Source: Tachypleus tridentatus (Eukaryota > Arthropoda > Merostomata > Xiphosura > Limulidae). From it: DNA of 64,000 bases. The stretch lies in assembly GCF_004210375.1 (NCBI RefSeq), contig NC_134834.1, positions 139,595,009-139,659,008 on the forward strand, written 5' to 3'. Below are positions 52,306 through 63,082 of this stretch, piece after piece. Both the position numbers and the translations under genes were made by a program. The notes beneath the pieces were generated by a model that saw only the letters and a list, made by a program, of their open reading frames with translations, did no database searches and was not told where the DNA came from. Numbering within the stretch: the first letter of the stretch is position 1; each line of letters begins with the position of its first letter.

Positions 52306-52359
52306 CTGAAAATTTATTTCTTAAAATAAAAAAAAAACATTCAATTAAAGTGTACCCAG

Positions 52360-52522
52360 ACCAGCAGAGACTGTGACTCGAAGAATCGCATCAGGAGATA
52401 GCTGTCGAATATGTCGGAAGAGTATTTCTTCTGATGAACAGAGCCGGAAATGTGACGAATGTGGTCAGTATGTATGTGAAGATTGTGCTTCTTACTCCAG
52501 AGACCCAAATGACACCTCTCAA
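52360..52522 (+). CDS. Fife/RIM-like active-zone gene, first part of zinc finger
   Basis: The exon follows the acceptor tgtacccag and ends before a GTATGA donor after TCT CAA (phase 0). It encodes PAETVTRRIASGDS and then three Cys pairs, CRIC, CDEC and CEDC, spaced 12 and 4 residues apart. The fourth pair is on the next exon. An eight-Cys finger of this layout, with V-C-x2-C after the second pair, resembles the Piccolo/Bassoon and Fife zinc fingers more than the canonical RIM finger, which has a TKFADG and CGG signature not seen here. Members of this family act at presynaptic active zones, organising release sites and vesicle priming. The phase fits exactly on both sides. A Penelope-derived foldback lies in the 1,095-base intron just upstream. 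Confidence 0.8.
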
Positions 52523-53090
52523 GTATGAATGATTTTATTGATATGTTATTAAATAAATATTAATCTGAAAAAAACAACAATGAATTTTATAATGTAATTA
52601 AATTAATATACATAAAAATGAAAAGGGTTCCAAGCTATAATTGTGTATCTAAATGTGATTTAAAGTTTTTAAGTGCTGCATTAACCAATAGGAATGGACG
52701 ACCTTTAGGTTCTTATTCAGTACAGAGATTGAAACATTGTTTACAAATTTAAGTTGACGCAGTACGTAAAACCGTAAATCCATTACAGCATACACTATCT
52801 CAAAATAAGACCTGCGTTTTATTATTTCTATATAGACTTTCTTATTGTACTTCATAGCAGTTTATTGAACATCAGAGTTACAAGTTGTAACATTATATTA
52901 TAGATATAAAATTAACGATTAAGATTTAAGGGAGGTAACCGCAAATTACATTAACAAACAAACTCACTAGAAGAGTGCTTTTAACAAACTACCTACATGA
53001 AATTACATTAGCTACTCACAGCAAAAATTAAGTTGTGTTAAGTTAATTAACCAGTACTTTTTGTTTCTATATTATTTTTTTACTGTTCAT

Positions 53091-53190
53091 CCCCCGCTGG
53101 GACAGCGGTAAGTCTACGGATTCACAACGCTAAAATCATGGTTTCGATTCCACTCGGTGCACACAGCAGGTAGCCTAAGAAAAACATACA
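53091..53190 (+). mobile_element. SINE family B (intron 2)
   Basis: The head cccccgctgggacagcggta, the B-box-like ggtttcgattcc and a short tail are present. Confidence 0.7.
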
Positions 53191-53485
53191 TTTCTCACTG
53201 TTCAGGAAATATTTCATTAAATTGACATGACGGTATAGGAGTTGATTCTTAAAATGTTATATGGTTAGAGTTTGGAACCAAATATCTTTTGAATCTGGAA
53301 GAAGAAAGAGCACAACTTAGTATTTTTACACTAGCTGACAAAAAGGTATAAAGAAAAATACTACAGGTATGCCATTTTTTATGATCAAAAATAAATTGTA
53401 ACAAATTATATCCGCATATCAACAACTTAGACTCCGATCTGTTGTCAGTCAATCAGTCGAAAAATGACATATCTCTTTAAAGCGT

Positions 53486-53607
53486 CCCCCAGTGGCTCAG
53501 CGGTATGTCTGCGGACTTACAACACTAAAACCGGGTTTCGATACCTGTGGTGAGCAGAGCACAGATAGCCCATTTTGCAGGTTTGGGCTTAATTCAAAAC
53601 AACAACA
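53486..53607 (+). mobile_element. SINE family C (intron 2)
   Basis: A complete copy: ccccagtggctcagcggtat at the head, aaaccgggtttcgataccttype B-box region in the middle, and ttgggcttaattcaaaacaa as tail. Confidence 0.85.
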
Positions 53608-53826
53608 GTTTAAAGCCTATAATAGTAGTGACAGTCATGATATTTCCAATAATAATGTATTATGATAAATTGCATCAAAAATTCATGTTTCCGTCGGAGC
53701 TGTATTAAAGACTGAAGAAACTATGAATAACAAGCACGATTTAAAACTGATACTAATTATTACAACGTATGTTATTTACGAAAGTCTAACACAGATCTTT
53801 TCAGTTATCTTGTTGTATATTTAGGT

Positions 53827-54652
53827 TGTTATGTATTATAATTTATCCCGGACGAACCCCTAATTTATTACGTTACTTATTTCGATTAAATAGCCTGAAA
53901 TTTTAATTGTAATTTAAAAGTTAATTGAATTTATGATATTTGCCAACAAGACAATTTTCAATTTTCTTTCTTAACACAAATATATTTTAATATACAAATA
54001 ATAATACAATTTATAACAACAGTTATTACAAATAACGATGTTATATATACAAAAGATTTAGAAACTTACTTGCAATAGAGAGTCTTCTATCTGGCCTGGA
54101 GCTGAAAATTTTCTTTACGGTTCACGATGAGCGAATTAATTCTATGTTGATACACAGGTACAATTCTCTTTTCAGGAAACTAGCTAGCTCTATTCTTGGC
54201 TGACCTTACGTGGTTTACAATCTAAATTTTTACCAAAAAAGTTATCTAATGTCTTAAGTTAATTCTTTGTAGTTTAACGGTCTCTAATGTCCAAAATCTG
54301 TAAATGTTCTTGATCAAATATCTGCAGTTTTTTGATGAGTAAGCGTTTATCACAGTTATAGCTTCTAAGGTGTATAGTATACTGACTGTAGCAAACCAGC
54401 AACAATATGAAAACTGTCTCTTGGCGCATCGATTTATAAAATTTAGACGAGGTTATCGAAAGTTTATTTGGCAAGAATATTTTACTTACACGCAAAGTAC
54501 ATTGTTGGTTTTTACACTCGAGAATCTTAGAGACCAGGTGGGAATTTCGCAACACATATTTAACATTTTTAGCCATATGCACTTCTAAATATATATTTAC
54601 TTAAAAACAGACATTGATATTACCATAAATAGATAATGGTAAATCCATTACG
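53827..54652. repeat. Solo-LTR-like dispersed repeat, copy 2 (intron 2)
   Basis: It starts tgttatg and ends cattacg, decayed versions of the termini of copy 1. Aligned blocks with copy 1 run in the same order from end to end, with perhaps a quarter to a third of positions differing by eye. It lies in intron 2 of the Fife/RIM-like gene. Open frames here on both strands (about 100 and 70 codons) have no family resemblance and fall inside the repeat. Confidence 0.5.
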
Positions 54653-55307
54653 AAGTGTAAATGTTACCTTGATAACAGTTAGATGTATATTAAAATGAAG
54701 TTTTTTATATTTTTAACAAACATTACTTGAACGGAACAACTAACAATTGTGTGTTTTCGTAAGTGAGGAATATTGACGTTTAACTGCTCGAAAACCACTT
54801 CTGGAGAGTGGTAACTAAATTAAATGTTGAAATGAGTATTGAGGAACCACTAATAGAATGAGAGAAGCTGTAGATATACTTTCTTTAAACAAGATGCTAT
54901 GTTTGAATTGCTCAGCTACATTCAACCGTATTTTTGGCGGTATAAGAAATTCACAAAGCAAAATAATCTATATAGTTAAAGTATGATTGTAAAAGCTATA
55001 AATATGTATTAAACATTCTGACCAATAGTATTAGTGAATGTAATAGTGAAGGAAAAAACACACAATGTTAGTTGTTAGGTTCAATTAATGTTAGTTAAAA
55101 AAGATAACATATTATTTACTTGTTTTGTTTTTATTCTGTAATAGGTTACATAATAATAAATCCACCATTGATTTGCCAGTATTTATTGTTCTAGACTCCT
55201 GTAAATTAAATGATAATGTACGTAAGGATTTTATAAACTGCTTGTCATATATCAATGAAACTGTTATGTTAATAACAAAAAAACGATAAACTGTACAATT
55301 CTAAAGA

Positions 55308-55455
55308 GAGGTTTGTTTGAGGTTAAGAAAAACGCAAATAATGGGTTATCTGTGCTCTACTTACCACGGGTATCGAAACTTGAATTCCAATGTTGTAAGT
55401 CCGCAGAGATACCGCTTTGTGTAGCTTTGTGCTTAACTACAAACAAACAAATAAA
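55308..55455. mobile_element. SINE family C, inverted two-part copy (intron 2)
   Basis: 55308-55418 is a minus-strand family C copy. It is followed at once by a plus-strand family C tail (tgtgtagctttgtgcttaac and tacaaacaaac, 55419-55455). The result is a small inverted structure. Confidence 0.7.
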
Positions 55456-55917
55456 TAGTCTATTATATTACAGACCTGTGAAAAACTGTAAATTTTATGG
55501 CGTATTAATCAAATACTATCTTAACCATTGCCAGAGTCATTTGTATGCACGTATGCACGATATTCACCCGTTTACTGTTGCACCTCGTACATTTGGGTTA
55601 ATCTGATATATATGGCTTATGATCTCATTCCTACCCCGCTAAGCCAGTGATGGACATTTTCATTTAAAAGAGTTTTACATAACTTTAGATAATAAAAATG
55701 ACTTGTTAAAAGTAAGAACACACAATTAAGACCTTTCATTAGTTGTAGAACTAAATACTCATGAGTTATTTTCTAGTTGAAATATTTTTATGTATATCTT
55801 AAAAGCACATCATACTTCTTCACGTTATGAACATTTAAGCTCAATTCCTAAACACAAGCTACAAAGTGGATATAGCTCTTTTTATTTTACACAATATCTT
55901 CTTGCATTTTATTGTAG

Positions 55918-56022
55918 GAATGGAAATGTAGTTACTGCAGAAGAAGGCAGGGTCAAGATCGATTAGGGTTAGAACCTCCACCAGGGTCGGGCATGCATCG
56001 AGTGCCATCGGTTCGTCGAATG
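55918..56022 (+). CDS. Fife/RIM-like active-zone gene, end of zinc finger
   Basis: This is a 35-codon, phase 0-0 exon between acceptor ttttattgtag and donor GTAACT. It begins EWKCSYCRRRQ, supplying the last Cys pair (15 residues after the previous one) and the conserved aromatic before it, as in the EWxC of Piccolo-type fingers. It continues into a Pro/Gly turn and a basic segment ending VPSVRRM. The codon-exact join of two half-fingers across a 3,396-base intron full of repeats is the strongest evidence that the gene is real and spliced. A shadow reading frame on the other strand carries no recognisable domain. Confidence 0.8.
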
Positions 56023-56282
56023 GTAACTTTATTTTTGTTTCCATATCTTCAATGAGTTGTGCGAATTTAACAAACGAATGCTACACACACAGATGCCAAT
56101 ATTAGCAGATACTAAAAATTTAAATCTTATATCTGATTCTGGGCTACTGTTATATCTAGTGTTGGTTTAATACTGCAACGTTGCATATGGAAAATACTTA
56201 CGCACCTACATTTACATTATGTCTGCGCCAACTAGTCATAAAGTTGACCTCTCTCACTATTTAATATATAATACCTTTCCTA

Positions 56283-56338
56283 TCCAGTTCGATTCCTCTC
56301 GGTGAATTCAGCAGAGAACCCAATGTGGCTTTGCTGTA
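56283..56338 (+). mobile_element. SINE family B, left part (interrupted)
   Basis: ttcgattcctctcggtg and caatgtggctttgctgta are family B. The copy resumes at 56621 after the inserted family A SINE and continues to about 56650 with aagaaaacacac. Confidence 0.75.
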
Positions 56339-56620
56339 GGGTCCTGCATGGTCAAGCGTGTTAAGGCGTTCGACTCGTAATCCCCGGGTTCGCGGGTTCG
56401 AATCCCGGTCGCACCAAACATGCTCGCCCTTTCAGCCGTGGGGGCGTTATAATGAGCGGTCATTCCCACTATTCGTTGGTAAAAAAGTAGCCCAAGAGTT
56501 GGCGGTGGGTGGTGATGACTAGCTGCCTTCCATTTAGTCTTACAATGCTAAATTAGGGACGGCTAGCGCAGATAGCCCTCAAGTAGCTTTGCGCGAAATT
56601 CAAAACAAACAAACAAACAA
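56339..56620 (+). mobile_element. tRNA-headed SINE, family A, nested in an older SINE
   Basis: A complete copy from the tRNA-like head to the (caaa)n tail, flanked by gctttgctgta at 56328-56338 and 56621-56631. The duplication is drawn from the tail of a family B SINE. The B box gcgggttcgaatcccgg is intact and could still attract Pol III. Confidence 0.9.
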
Positions 56621-56705
56621 GCTTTGCTGTAAGAAAACACACACCCTATCCAGTTCTCAATAAAAGCCGACATGTATGTTTGTTTTTTTTATTTTATTTC
56701 CTTGG

Positions 56706-56826
56706 TGAAAGCCTTCATTGGCTCAACGGTAGAGTTGAAGGCTTACTCACAAAATGTGGTTTCAAAATACATCATGGATACAGTGCAAATAGCCTATCGT
56801 GCAACTTTGCTATTAAAAGCAAATAA
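56706..56826 (+). mobile_element. SINE family C, diverged (intron 3)
   Basis: cattggctcaacggtagagt, the later gtggtttcaaaatacatc, and the tail aatagcctatcgtgcaactt keep family C order despite many changes. Confidence 0.65.
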
Positions 56827-57382
56827 AAATAGAGGGATTTTTGAAAAAGAAACGCTTTAGACTCGTAACAGATGGCGAATACATGAATTGAGTAGATATC
56901 GCTTCTTCTTTTGTCTGATAGCAATCATGGGAAAGAAGACTTTAACTCAATAAAAATGATTTCACTGAAACTTTGACCACTCTACCGCTTTCCTCTAATT
57001 CAAGAAACATGTTACTAGCATTGTGTCTTAGATAGCACAAACAAAATCTAATATCTTAGTATTAGTTAATATAGACATTTGTTAACTCTAAAATATAAAC
57101 TTTGGTTGGCTGGCTATACAGGAGTCAAAAGACATTTATAGCCCATTTATTTCATTATATCCAATAGATAAAATATAATAACAAATGATAGTATGCATTT
57201 TTTCATCCATCCCTCGAAATACGAAATAACATCGTATCCAAACTAAAGATTATGTATATGATTTTCAGTTATTTATTGTCTTGTTTATAATTTGTAGCAA
57301 CCATTTTTCACTTTTTATTGAATTCTTTTTCCGCTAAAATCTTATAAACTTAGTGCATTACTAAACTGTCGTCAAACTAATT

Positions 57383-57424
57383 GTTTTTTGAATTTCGCAC
57401 AAAGCTATTTGTGGGCTATCTGTG
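57383..57424 (-). mobile_element. 5'-truncated SINE stub with 20-bp target duplication
   Basis: Only the 3' tail of a family A SINE is present, in minus orientation. It is flanked by perfect copies of aaactgtcgtcaaactaatt at 57363-57382 and 57425-57444. It ends 34 bases (including one copy of the duplication) upstream of the exon 4 acceptor. Confidence 0.9.
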
Positions 57425-57477
57425 AAACTGTCGTCAAACTAATTTCACAATTGCTTTACTTATCAATTCTCATGTAG

Positions 57478-58986
57478 GCACAAAAGGCAAGGATGGAAAG
57501 CCTAGAAAGTTCATTCTCGACCCTTGATGCAGGCAGCGACCTTGACACTTTACAGTCATCAGATGGAAAAATGGTAGTAAACACCGAAAGGTGCCGGCTC
57601 TCAATGTTATTTCTAAAAATTTTAAAGACTTAGGCATAGATGTAGCGAATGAAGTAGTGAGTAAGGAAAGATTAAAGGTACAAAGGTTACACGAGACAGA
57701 AGACAATCACATGAAACAGAATTCTTTCAGAAGAAAAGAATGTGGACCATCTGTAGAAAGGCAAAAATCTATTGAAATTCCAAAACAGGAAAAAAAAAAG
57801 GTAAACGTTTTAGCTACTTCCAAACAATATTTTTCAAGGCCTTCATCTCCAGATAAACATTTCAGAGAACGATATGTTTCATCTGAAACTTTAAGTGATC
57901 GTCGTTCTTCATCAGAGTCTACGAAAGATGGAAATAAACCAAAGTTGTTTGCTTTTCAGATTGTTCCACGAACAACGGAACCTAATGGCTCTTACCGTAT
58001 GAAACATTCGTCACATACAAACCTTATTCAGCATTTCAGAATTTCTTCTGCTTCCGAGAGCTCTTTGGAAGAGCATTATATTAGAGAAGAGCAGGAACGT
58101 AGGAGAAAAAGTAGACATAAACGCCGATCGAAATTCCAACGACAGAAATATAATGTTGAAGAACCAGATTCAGATCCAATTTACTATAGAGAAGACTACT
58201 TACCGAAAGCGGATATGATAACTTCGCTGGAATCAAGCAGCGCCCTTGAGAGCCTTGAGAAGGACCTGGACGACGTTTCAAAACGTCGTCATAATTTGGG
58301 AGTACCTAAACCTATAGAAAACCCACTTAGGCATATTGCATCTGAAACTGCTTTGTACTTACGAAGATTCAGTTCCGAAAGCTCCGATGTGAGTGATGTC
58401 AGTGGAGACATATCCACACACAGTGATCGAAGTAGTTTTAGTGGAATACACAAGGGTTATCATAATGGAGGAAAACTTGCAGTTCGCCACATCAGGGTTA
58501 AACGGAAAGACATTAAACACTATAGGAGTACACCTTTCTCAAACGACGGTTATTTCAGTCCAACAGGAACAGTGGATAGCTCGCCATCTCCAGATGATCA
58601 TTCACATCTTTCTACAGATAAATCATGTTCAGTAGACGATGGAGATATATTCAATGCATCGTCCCAAAGCATTAGAAGTGTTCCGTTTGTACTGGTAGAC
58701 TCAGTCGTAGATCACCAGAGGCCATTTAATAGGTCACTTTTTACAACTGGGTTGTGTGTCAAAGAGAGTCCCTTTCCAAGAAGAAACAGTACAGGAAGAA
58801 CACTTCCTCAACTCCCTGAACCGGAAAACCAGCTTGGTTTGCATCCTTCGTCACAAGGTAAGACCCGCAGTACTCATTCTCTTGATTTGCCCAGAGAAGA
58901 CACTGGATGGACAGAAAGAAGAGCGTCAGCACCTGAGGGAGAAAACATCAAAATCGTAATTGATGACGTAGATTCTGACCGAAATG
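57478..58986 (+). CDS. Fife/RIM-like active-zone gene, long disordered linker exon with frameshift
   Basis: The acceptor catgtag opens frame ARMESLESSFSTLDAGSDLD, which matches the phase-0 end of the previous exon but hits a stop at about 57631. A second frame, open from 57546, continues for about 480 codons to a natural stop at 59031. Reading from the first frame to the second needs one inserted base (or two deleted) between about 57546 and 57630. An A5 run at 57566-57570 is a likely place. The product is rich in Ser, Arg, Lys and acidic residues with no globular domain, including a basic cluster RRKSRHKRRSK and many Ser/Asp patches, typical of linkers between zinc finger and PDZ in active-zone scaffolds. 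The exon probably ends at 58986 (donor GTGAGA, phase 1). A strong GTAAGA at 58858 could be an alternative donor. PDZ and C2 domains are expected downstream but were not found. Confidence 0.75.
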
Positions 58987-60444
58987 GTGAGAACAAATTA
59001 TTTGTACCTGGTATTAATTTTGAATTTATATAGGTACTAGTTTACTTCCACCAAGTCTCAAAATAAGCAAAACTACTACTTACCTTAGTAAATAAAGATC
59101 AAACGATATAAAACTAACAATGTTTTTGAAAGTAAGTCATGAAACCATATATTGTGCATATTAATTGTTTTGTGTATAAACTTTAAAATTTTACTGAAAT
59201 TTATTTGAACAGTAAACTTCTCTATTAAAATCTTTCTTGGGTTACAGAACTTTACACCATTTCACTTAATTTTTTTAAAACAAGTTATTTAATCAATATA
59301 AAAATACATTGTGTAAAATAAAATACAACTGAAATGTTTATTAAACATAAAAATGACATGTCTTTTTACAAGTAAATAAACGTTTAACCTAATGTTTATT
59401 ATCTCATTTTAGCTTTCCTTATAGTTAGTGAATAACAGAGTAGCTCAAAACAAAGTTTCCAAAAATACATGTAGTATATCATTTAGGTAATTTAATATAT
59501 TTTTATAATGTAGCATGGAATGGTGAATATTCAGAAATATCGGAAACATTAATAAACTGTTACAAATATTGGTAGTATACTGCAAACCATATTTTCGTCC
59601 GCAGGAAACGGCATTTACAAGAGCTTTTGTTTGCTCTTTGAATTTAAAAGTTTTTTAGTCAAGACACATGGTAAATGTGATTAGTGAGAATACGTTATTA
59701 ATTTTCACATAGTGTTAATGTTAACATGGTACTTGTGATCATGCTGCAAATGCCGATGATTCTTAATTATTTTTATATTATATGTTTTCTTGAGTTGGTT
59801 GCAAACATTCAAGAAAAGCATTATAAAGAGTACAATGCTCAAGTTGGATAACATCAAAAAATTCAACCACAACAAAGTGGTGAAAAATATTATTTTGGTT
59901 TCCCATACAAACAAGAAAGTAATTAAATAACATCATTTCTTGAAACGGTAAAGACAAGATAGGGTGACTGCAATTTATAAAGTCTTGGGTGCCAAAGGTG
60001 ATACACATTGAACCATCTATGAGAAGTTTATACAGAGATGATGGCTAAAAGTGAACACACAATCACTCAGAAAAGTTTGACAGGAAGCAAAATGTTGGGC
60101 CCCTATTAGTGTGCAATCATGGCCTTCAGTCTGAGCAAAACTAATGGTGTAAGAAATAGTTTCAAAGCCAGCACGGAAAGATTTATTTCTTTTAAATTGT
60201 GATTAACATTAGTGGGAATATCTACGGTGTGATTTTTGTCATTGTAATGTATCTAAAACCTAAGAATAAAGTGTATCTCTAAAACAAAAACTGATGTACT
60301 TTCTAGGCGTAATACACGATTTGCCTATAATTTCATTTTGCAATTAACGTTTTGAACTGGATATGGCAAACATAGTGTGGTTGACATTTTGTTACATATT
60401 CTACCTTACTTTCATTCATAACCTCTTAGAATCACTAATGTAGG
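58987..60444. other. Presumed intron after exon 4
   Basis: It follows the GTGAGA donor. No further exon of the gene was found. Minus-strand frames near 59705-60008 show no family resemblance. Confidence 0.5.
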
Positions 60445-60697
60445 CGGCCCGGCATGACCAGGTGGTTAGAGCTCTCGCCTCGCAATCTGTGAGTCACTGA
60501 CTCGAATACTCGTCACACCAAACATGTTCGCTCTTTCTGCTGTGAGGGCGTTATAGTGTGACAGTCAATCTCTCTATTTGTTGGTAAAAGAGTAGCCCAA
60601 GAGGTGGCGGTAGATGGTGATGAACGCTCTATTCCCTCTAGTCTTTCACTGTTAAGTTACGAACGCCTTTGCGCAAAATTCAAGAAGAAACAAACTA
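60445..60697 (+). mobile_element. tRNA-headed SINE, family A, with target duplication
   Basis: A plus-strand copy flanked by actaatgtagg (60434-60444) and actaatgtggg (60698-60708). The 3' tail is shortened. Confidence 0.85.
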
Positions 60698-61117
60698 ACT
60701 AATGTGGGTTTCTCCTATTGACACTATGATTGCTTGACCTGCTCTGGGAATAAAAATACCAGACTACCGGTTCACCAGTGTTCCAGAATCATAGTAACGT
60801 TAACTCACGCCAAGATATTAATAACAAATAGTGAAATAAATAACGTTGTATTATTCTTTACTCTAATTCTCATTTGTAAATTGTTTACAATATAGTTATA
60901 ATAATTAATTCACTTTTCATTTAGATCACACCATAGCAGTTGTTGCTCATTAATAATGCAGATAACATATAGTTAACTACAATTAAATATTATCCTTGCT
61001 TTCCTTGATAAAGTTCCTAAACTAACTTTAAACTAGAACAAAAATTAAATAACTTGCAAGATACCTTGACCACTAGGCTTCTTTTTCAAAATTCCCCGAA
61101 GTTTTCCTTACGTATGT

Positions 61118-61393
61118 GGAGCCGGCATAGCCAGGTGGGTTGAGGCGTTCGACTCGTAATCCGAGGGTCCCAGGTTCAAATTCCTGTCGCACCAAACATG
61201 GTCGACCCTTTCAGCCGTGGGGGCGTTATAATGGTACGGTCAATCCCACTATTCATTGCTAAAAGAGTAGCGCAAGAGTTGGCGGTGGGTGGTGATGACT
61301 AGCTGCCTTCCCTCTGGTCTTACACTGCAAAATTAGGGACGGCGAGCGCAGATAACTCTCGTGTAGCTTTGCGCGAAATTAAAAAAAACAATG
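61118..61393 (+). mobile_element. tRNA-headed SINE, family A, full length
   Basis: A complete copy with head gccggcatagccagg, a near-consensus B box and a complete tail. It is flanked by ttacgtatgt (61108-61117) and ttacgcatgt (61394-61403). Confidence 0.9.
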
Positions 61394-62605
61394 TTACGCA
61401 TGTAATAAAATGAAAAGTATTATACTTCCAAACATCAGTTCAGCCACACTCATAGCCTCGCTTGAATAGTCATAATGTATTTTAGATTTTTCCTGTTAAT
61501 AATATATTCAATATACCCAATGCCAATTTTGGTTTTGTTGTTGTTTTTTGTATTAGTTGTTTTTATTTGGAATATATCTTTATAACAAACAAGCGATATT
61601 ATGCAATAGCTGCAGGATTAAAATATTTTTTACGACTATTAATACTGATGATCAAATTATCTTTGTGTAATTCGGTTGGGCTAACGTTTTCTGTAAAGTA
61701 ATTGCCTAACGTTAGAATTCTCGTCACCTTTATTTTAGATCTGTATTTGTGAAATGAAACAGTTAGAATAAGATTGTTATAAATTATGCTTCATACAACC
61801 CTAAGAAATTATAGTTTACTCACAATTTTACATCATGCGGAAGTAGCAACTCATTCATTCTACACATGCTAAAAATATTTTTGTCATTCTTGGAAGAACG
61901 TTAGAAACGCTGGAAAAAGCAAACAAATGAAGTAATGATATTTTTTGCATTTAAAATTTTGTTTCATTTTATAGAGGTTTAGAAATTACAAAATGTAAAG
62001 TAATTATTTCGTACATATATTTGTTTCAAAGTTTGGAGTTTTTAATATATTGCCTAATATGCTATGAACTGACCAACACGAACACAGTTTTAAATGCTAA
62101 AGTGTAATTATTTTTCAAATAGGAGACATTTCTTATAATATTACTTTCCACTACTACTTGTCTTTCCTTTAACACAAGTCTAATTCAACTAAACCTAACA
62201 TAATGAATTTTCAAAACGTCTTTGGTTGTCAATAAATTTAAAAACGTCTCTTAGTCAACTTCGCTTATTTCAAATGAGTTTAAATTTTAAACATTCTTTT
62301 TATAGGTCTAAACTATTGTATTATTATGAAAAATAAATTACTGTGTTACGAAATCATGGTTGTAGTATGTGAAATATTAGTTAAACATACAATTGTCTTT
62401 GTTTTCCTTAATTATGGAGTTTCAATAAGTACTATTATATTATAAGTATTAACTATTATATAACACACAAATGTGATCCACTGTCTTAATATTTAACGAG
62501 ATATAGTTTATAATTTTGCTGAGAAATCAAAATGTGCCTTATTGTATCAGATATTAAACCAAAATAATCAGGTAAGTTTGATAACCATTACTATGCGATG
62601 TCCAC

Positions 62606-62900
62606 CTTTCAAAAAACCAAATTAGGCAACTGCTTATAACTAAGTTGCTTCCGAAAAAGAAATTAGCTGAATATGAATTATAAAAGGACATTTAAGCTTC
62701 AAAAGAACTAAATTAGGTAACTACATAGCTACATGATACTTTAATTTCAATGAACCAAATTAGATTACTACACATATTACTAGATGAAACCTGACCTCCA
62801 AAGGAAATTAATTAGGTTAAAATATGTAAGTAAGTAGCATTTAAGTTTAAAAAGAATCAAAGTAGGTCAATAGATGGTATTAGATGGTATCTTAAAGTCT
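62606..62900. repeat. Degenerate minisatellite, unit about 50 bp
   Basis: About six units begin near 62606, 62648, 62698, 62748, 62796 and 62846. Each carries a version of ttcaaaagaaccaaattagg, then taactacata, then a tail like gacatttaag. Spacing is mostly 48-50 bases. Identity between units is modest, so the array is old. Confidence 0.6.
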
Positions 62901-62962
62901 AGCAGAAGCTAACAGACAATGCAACTTACCGATTAACATCTAAATCACATATTTCATATATT

Positions 62963-63082
62963 GTTTGTTCTAGTTTAGCACAAAACACTAATGGTGTATC
63001 TTTGCTCTGCCCACCACAAGTTTCAAAAGCCGATTCCTAGCAGTATAAGTCCGCAGACATAACCACCGTGCTACCGGAAGGC
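62963..63082 (-). mobile_element. SINE family C, minus strand
   Basis: tagtttagcacaaaacacta, ctctgcccaccacaag and gtccgcagacataaccacc are in reverse family C order. Confidence 0.8.

Noticed and set aside
54274..54588. About 100-codon minus frame and 72-codon plus frame as genes
   Set aside because: Both lie within the LTR-like repeat shared with 11.0-11.9 kb, where the frames are not kept open.
56385..56415. Possible tRNA genes at the many GGTTCGAATCCC-type B boxes
   Set aside because: Every one is joined to the same SINE body and tail, and none folds into a complete isolated cloverleaf with normal spacing.
57470..57706. 78-codon minus-strand frame opposite exon 4
   Set aside because: It is a shadow of the coding exon on the other strand, without its own splice signals.
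58858..58863. GTAAGA as the end of exon 4
   Set aside because: It is a strong donor motif, but the frame continues with similar composition to GTGAGA at 58987. It is kept only as a possible alternative.
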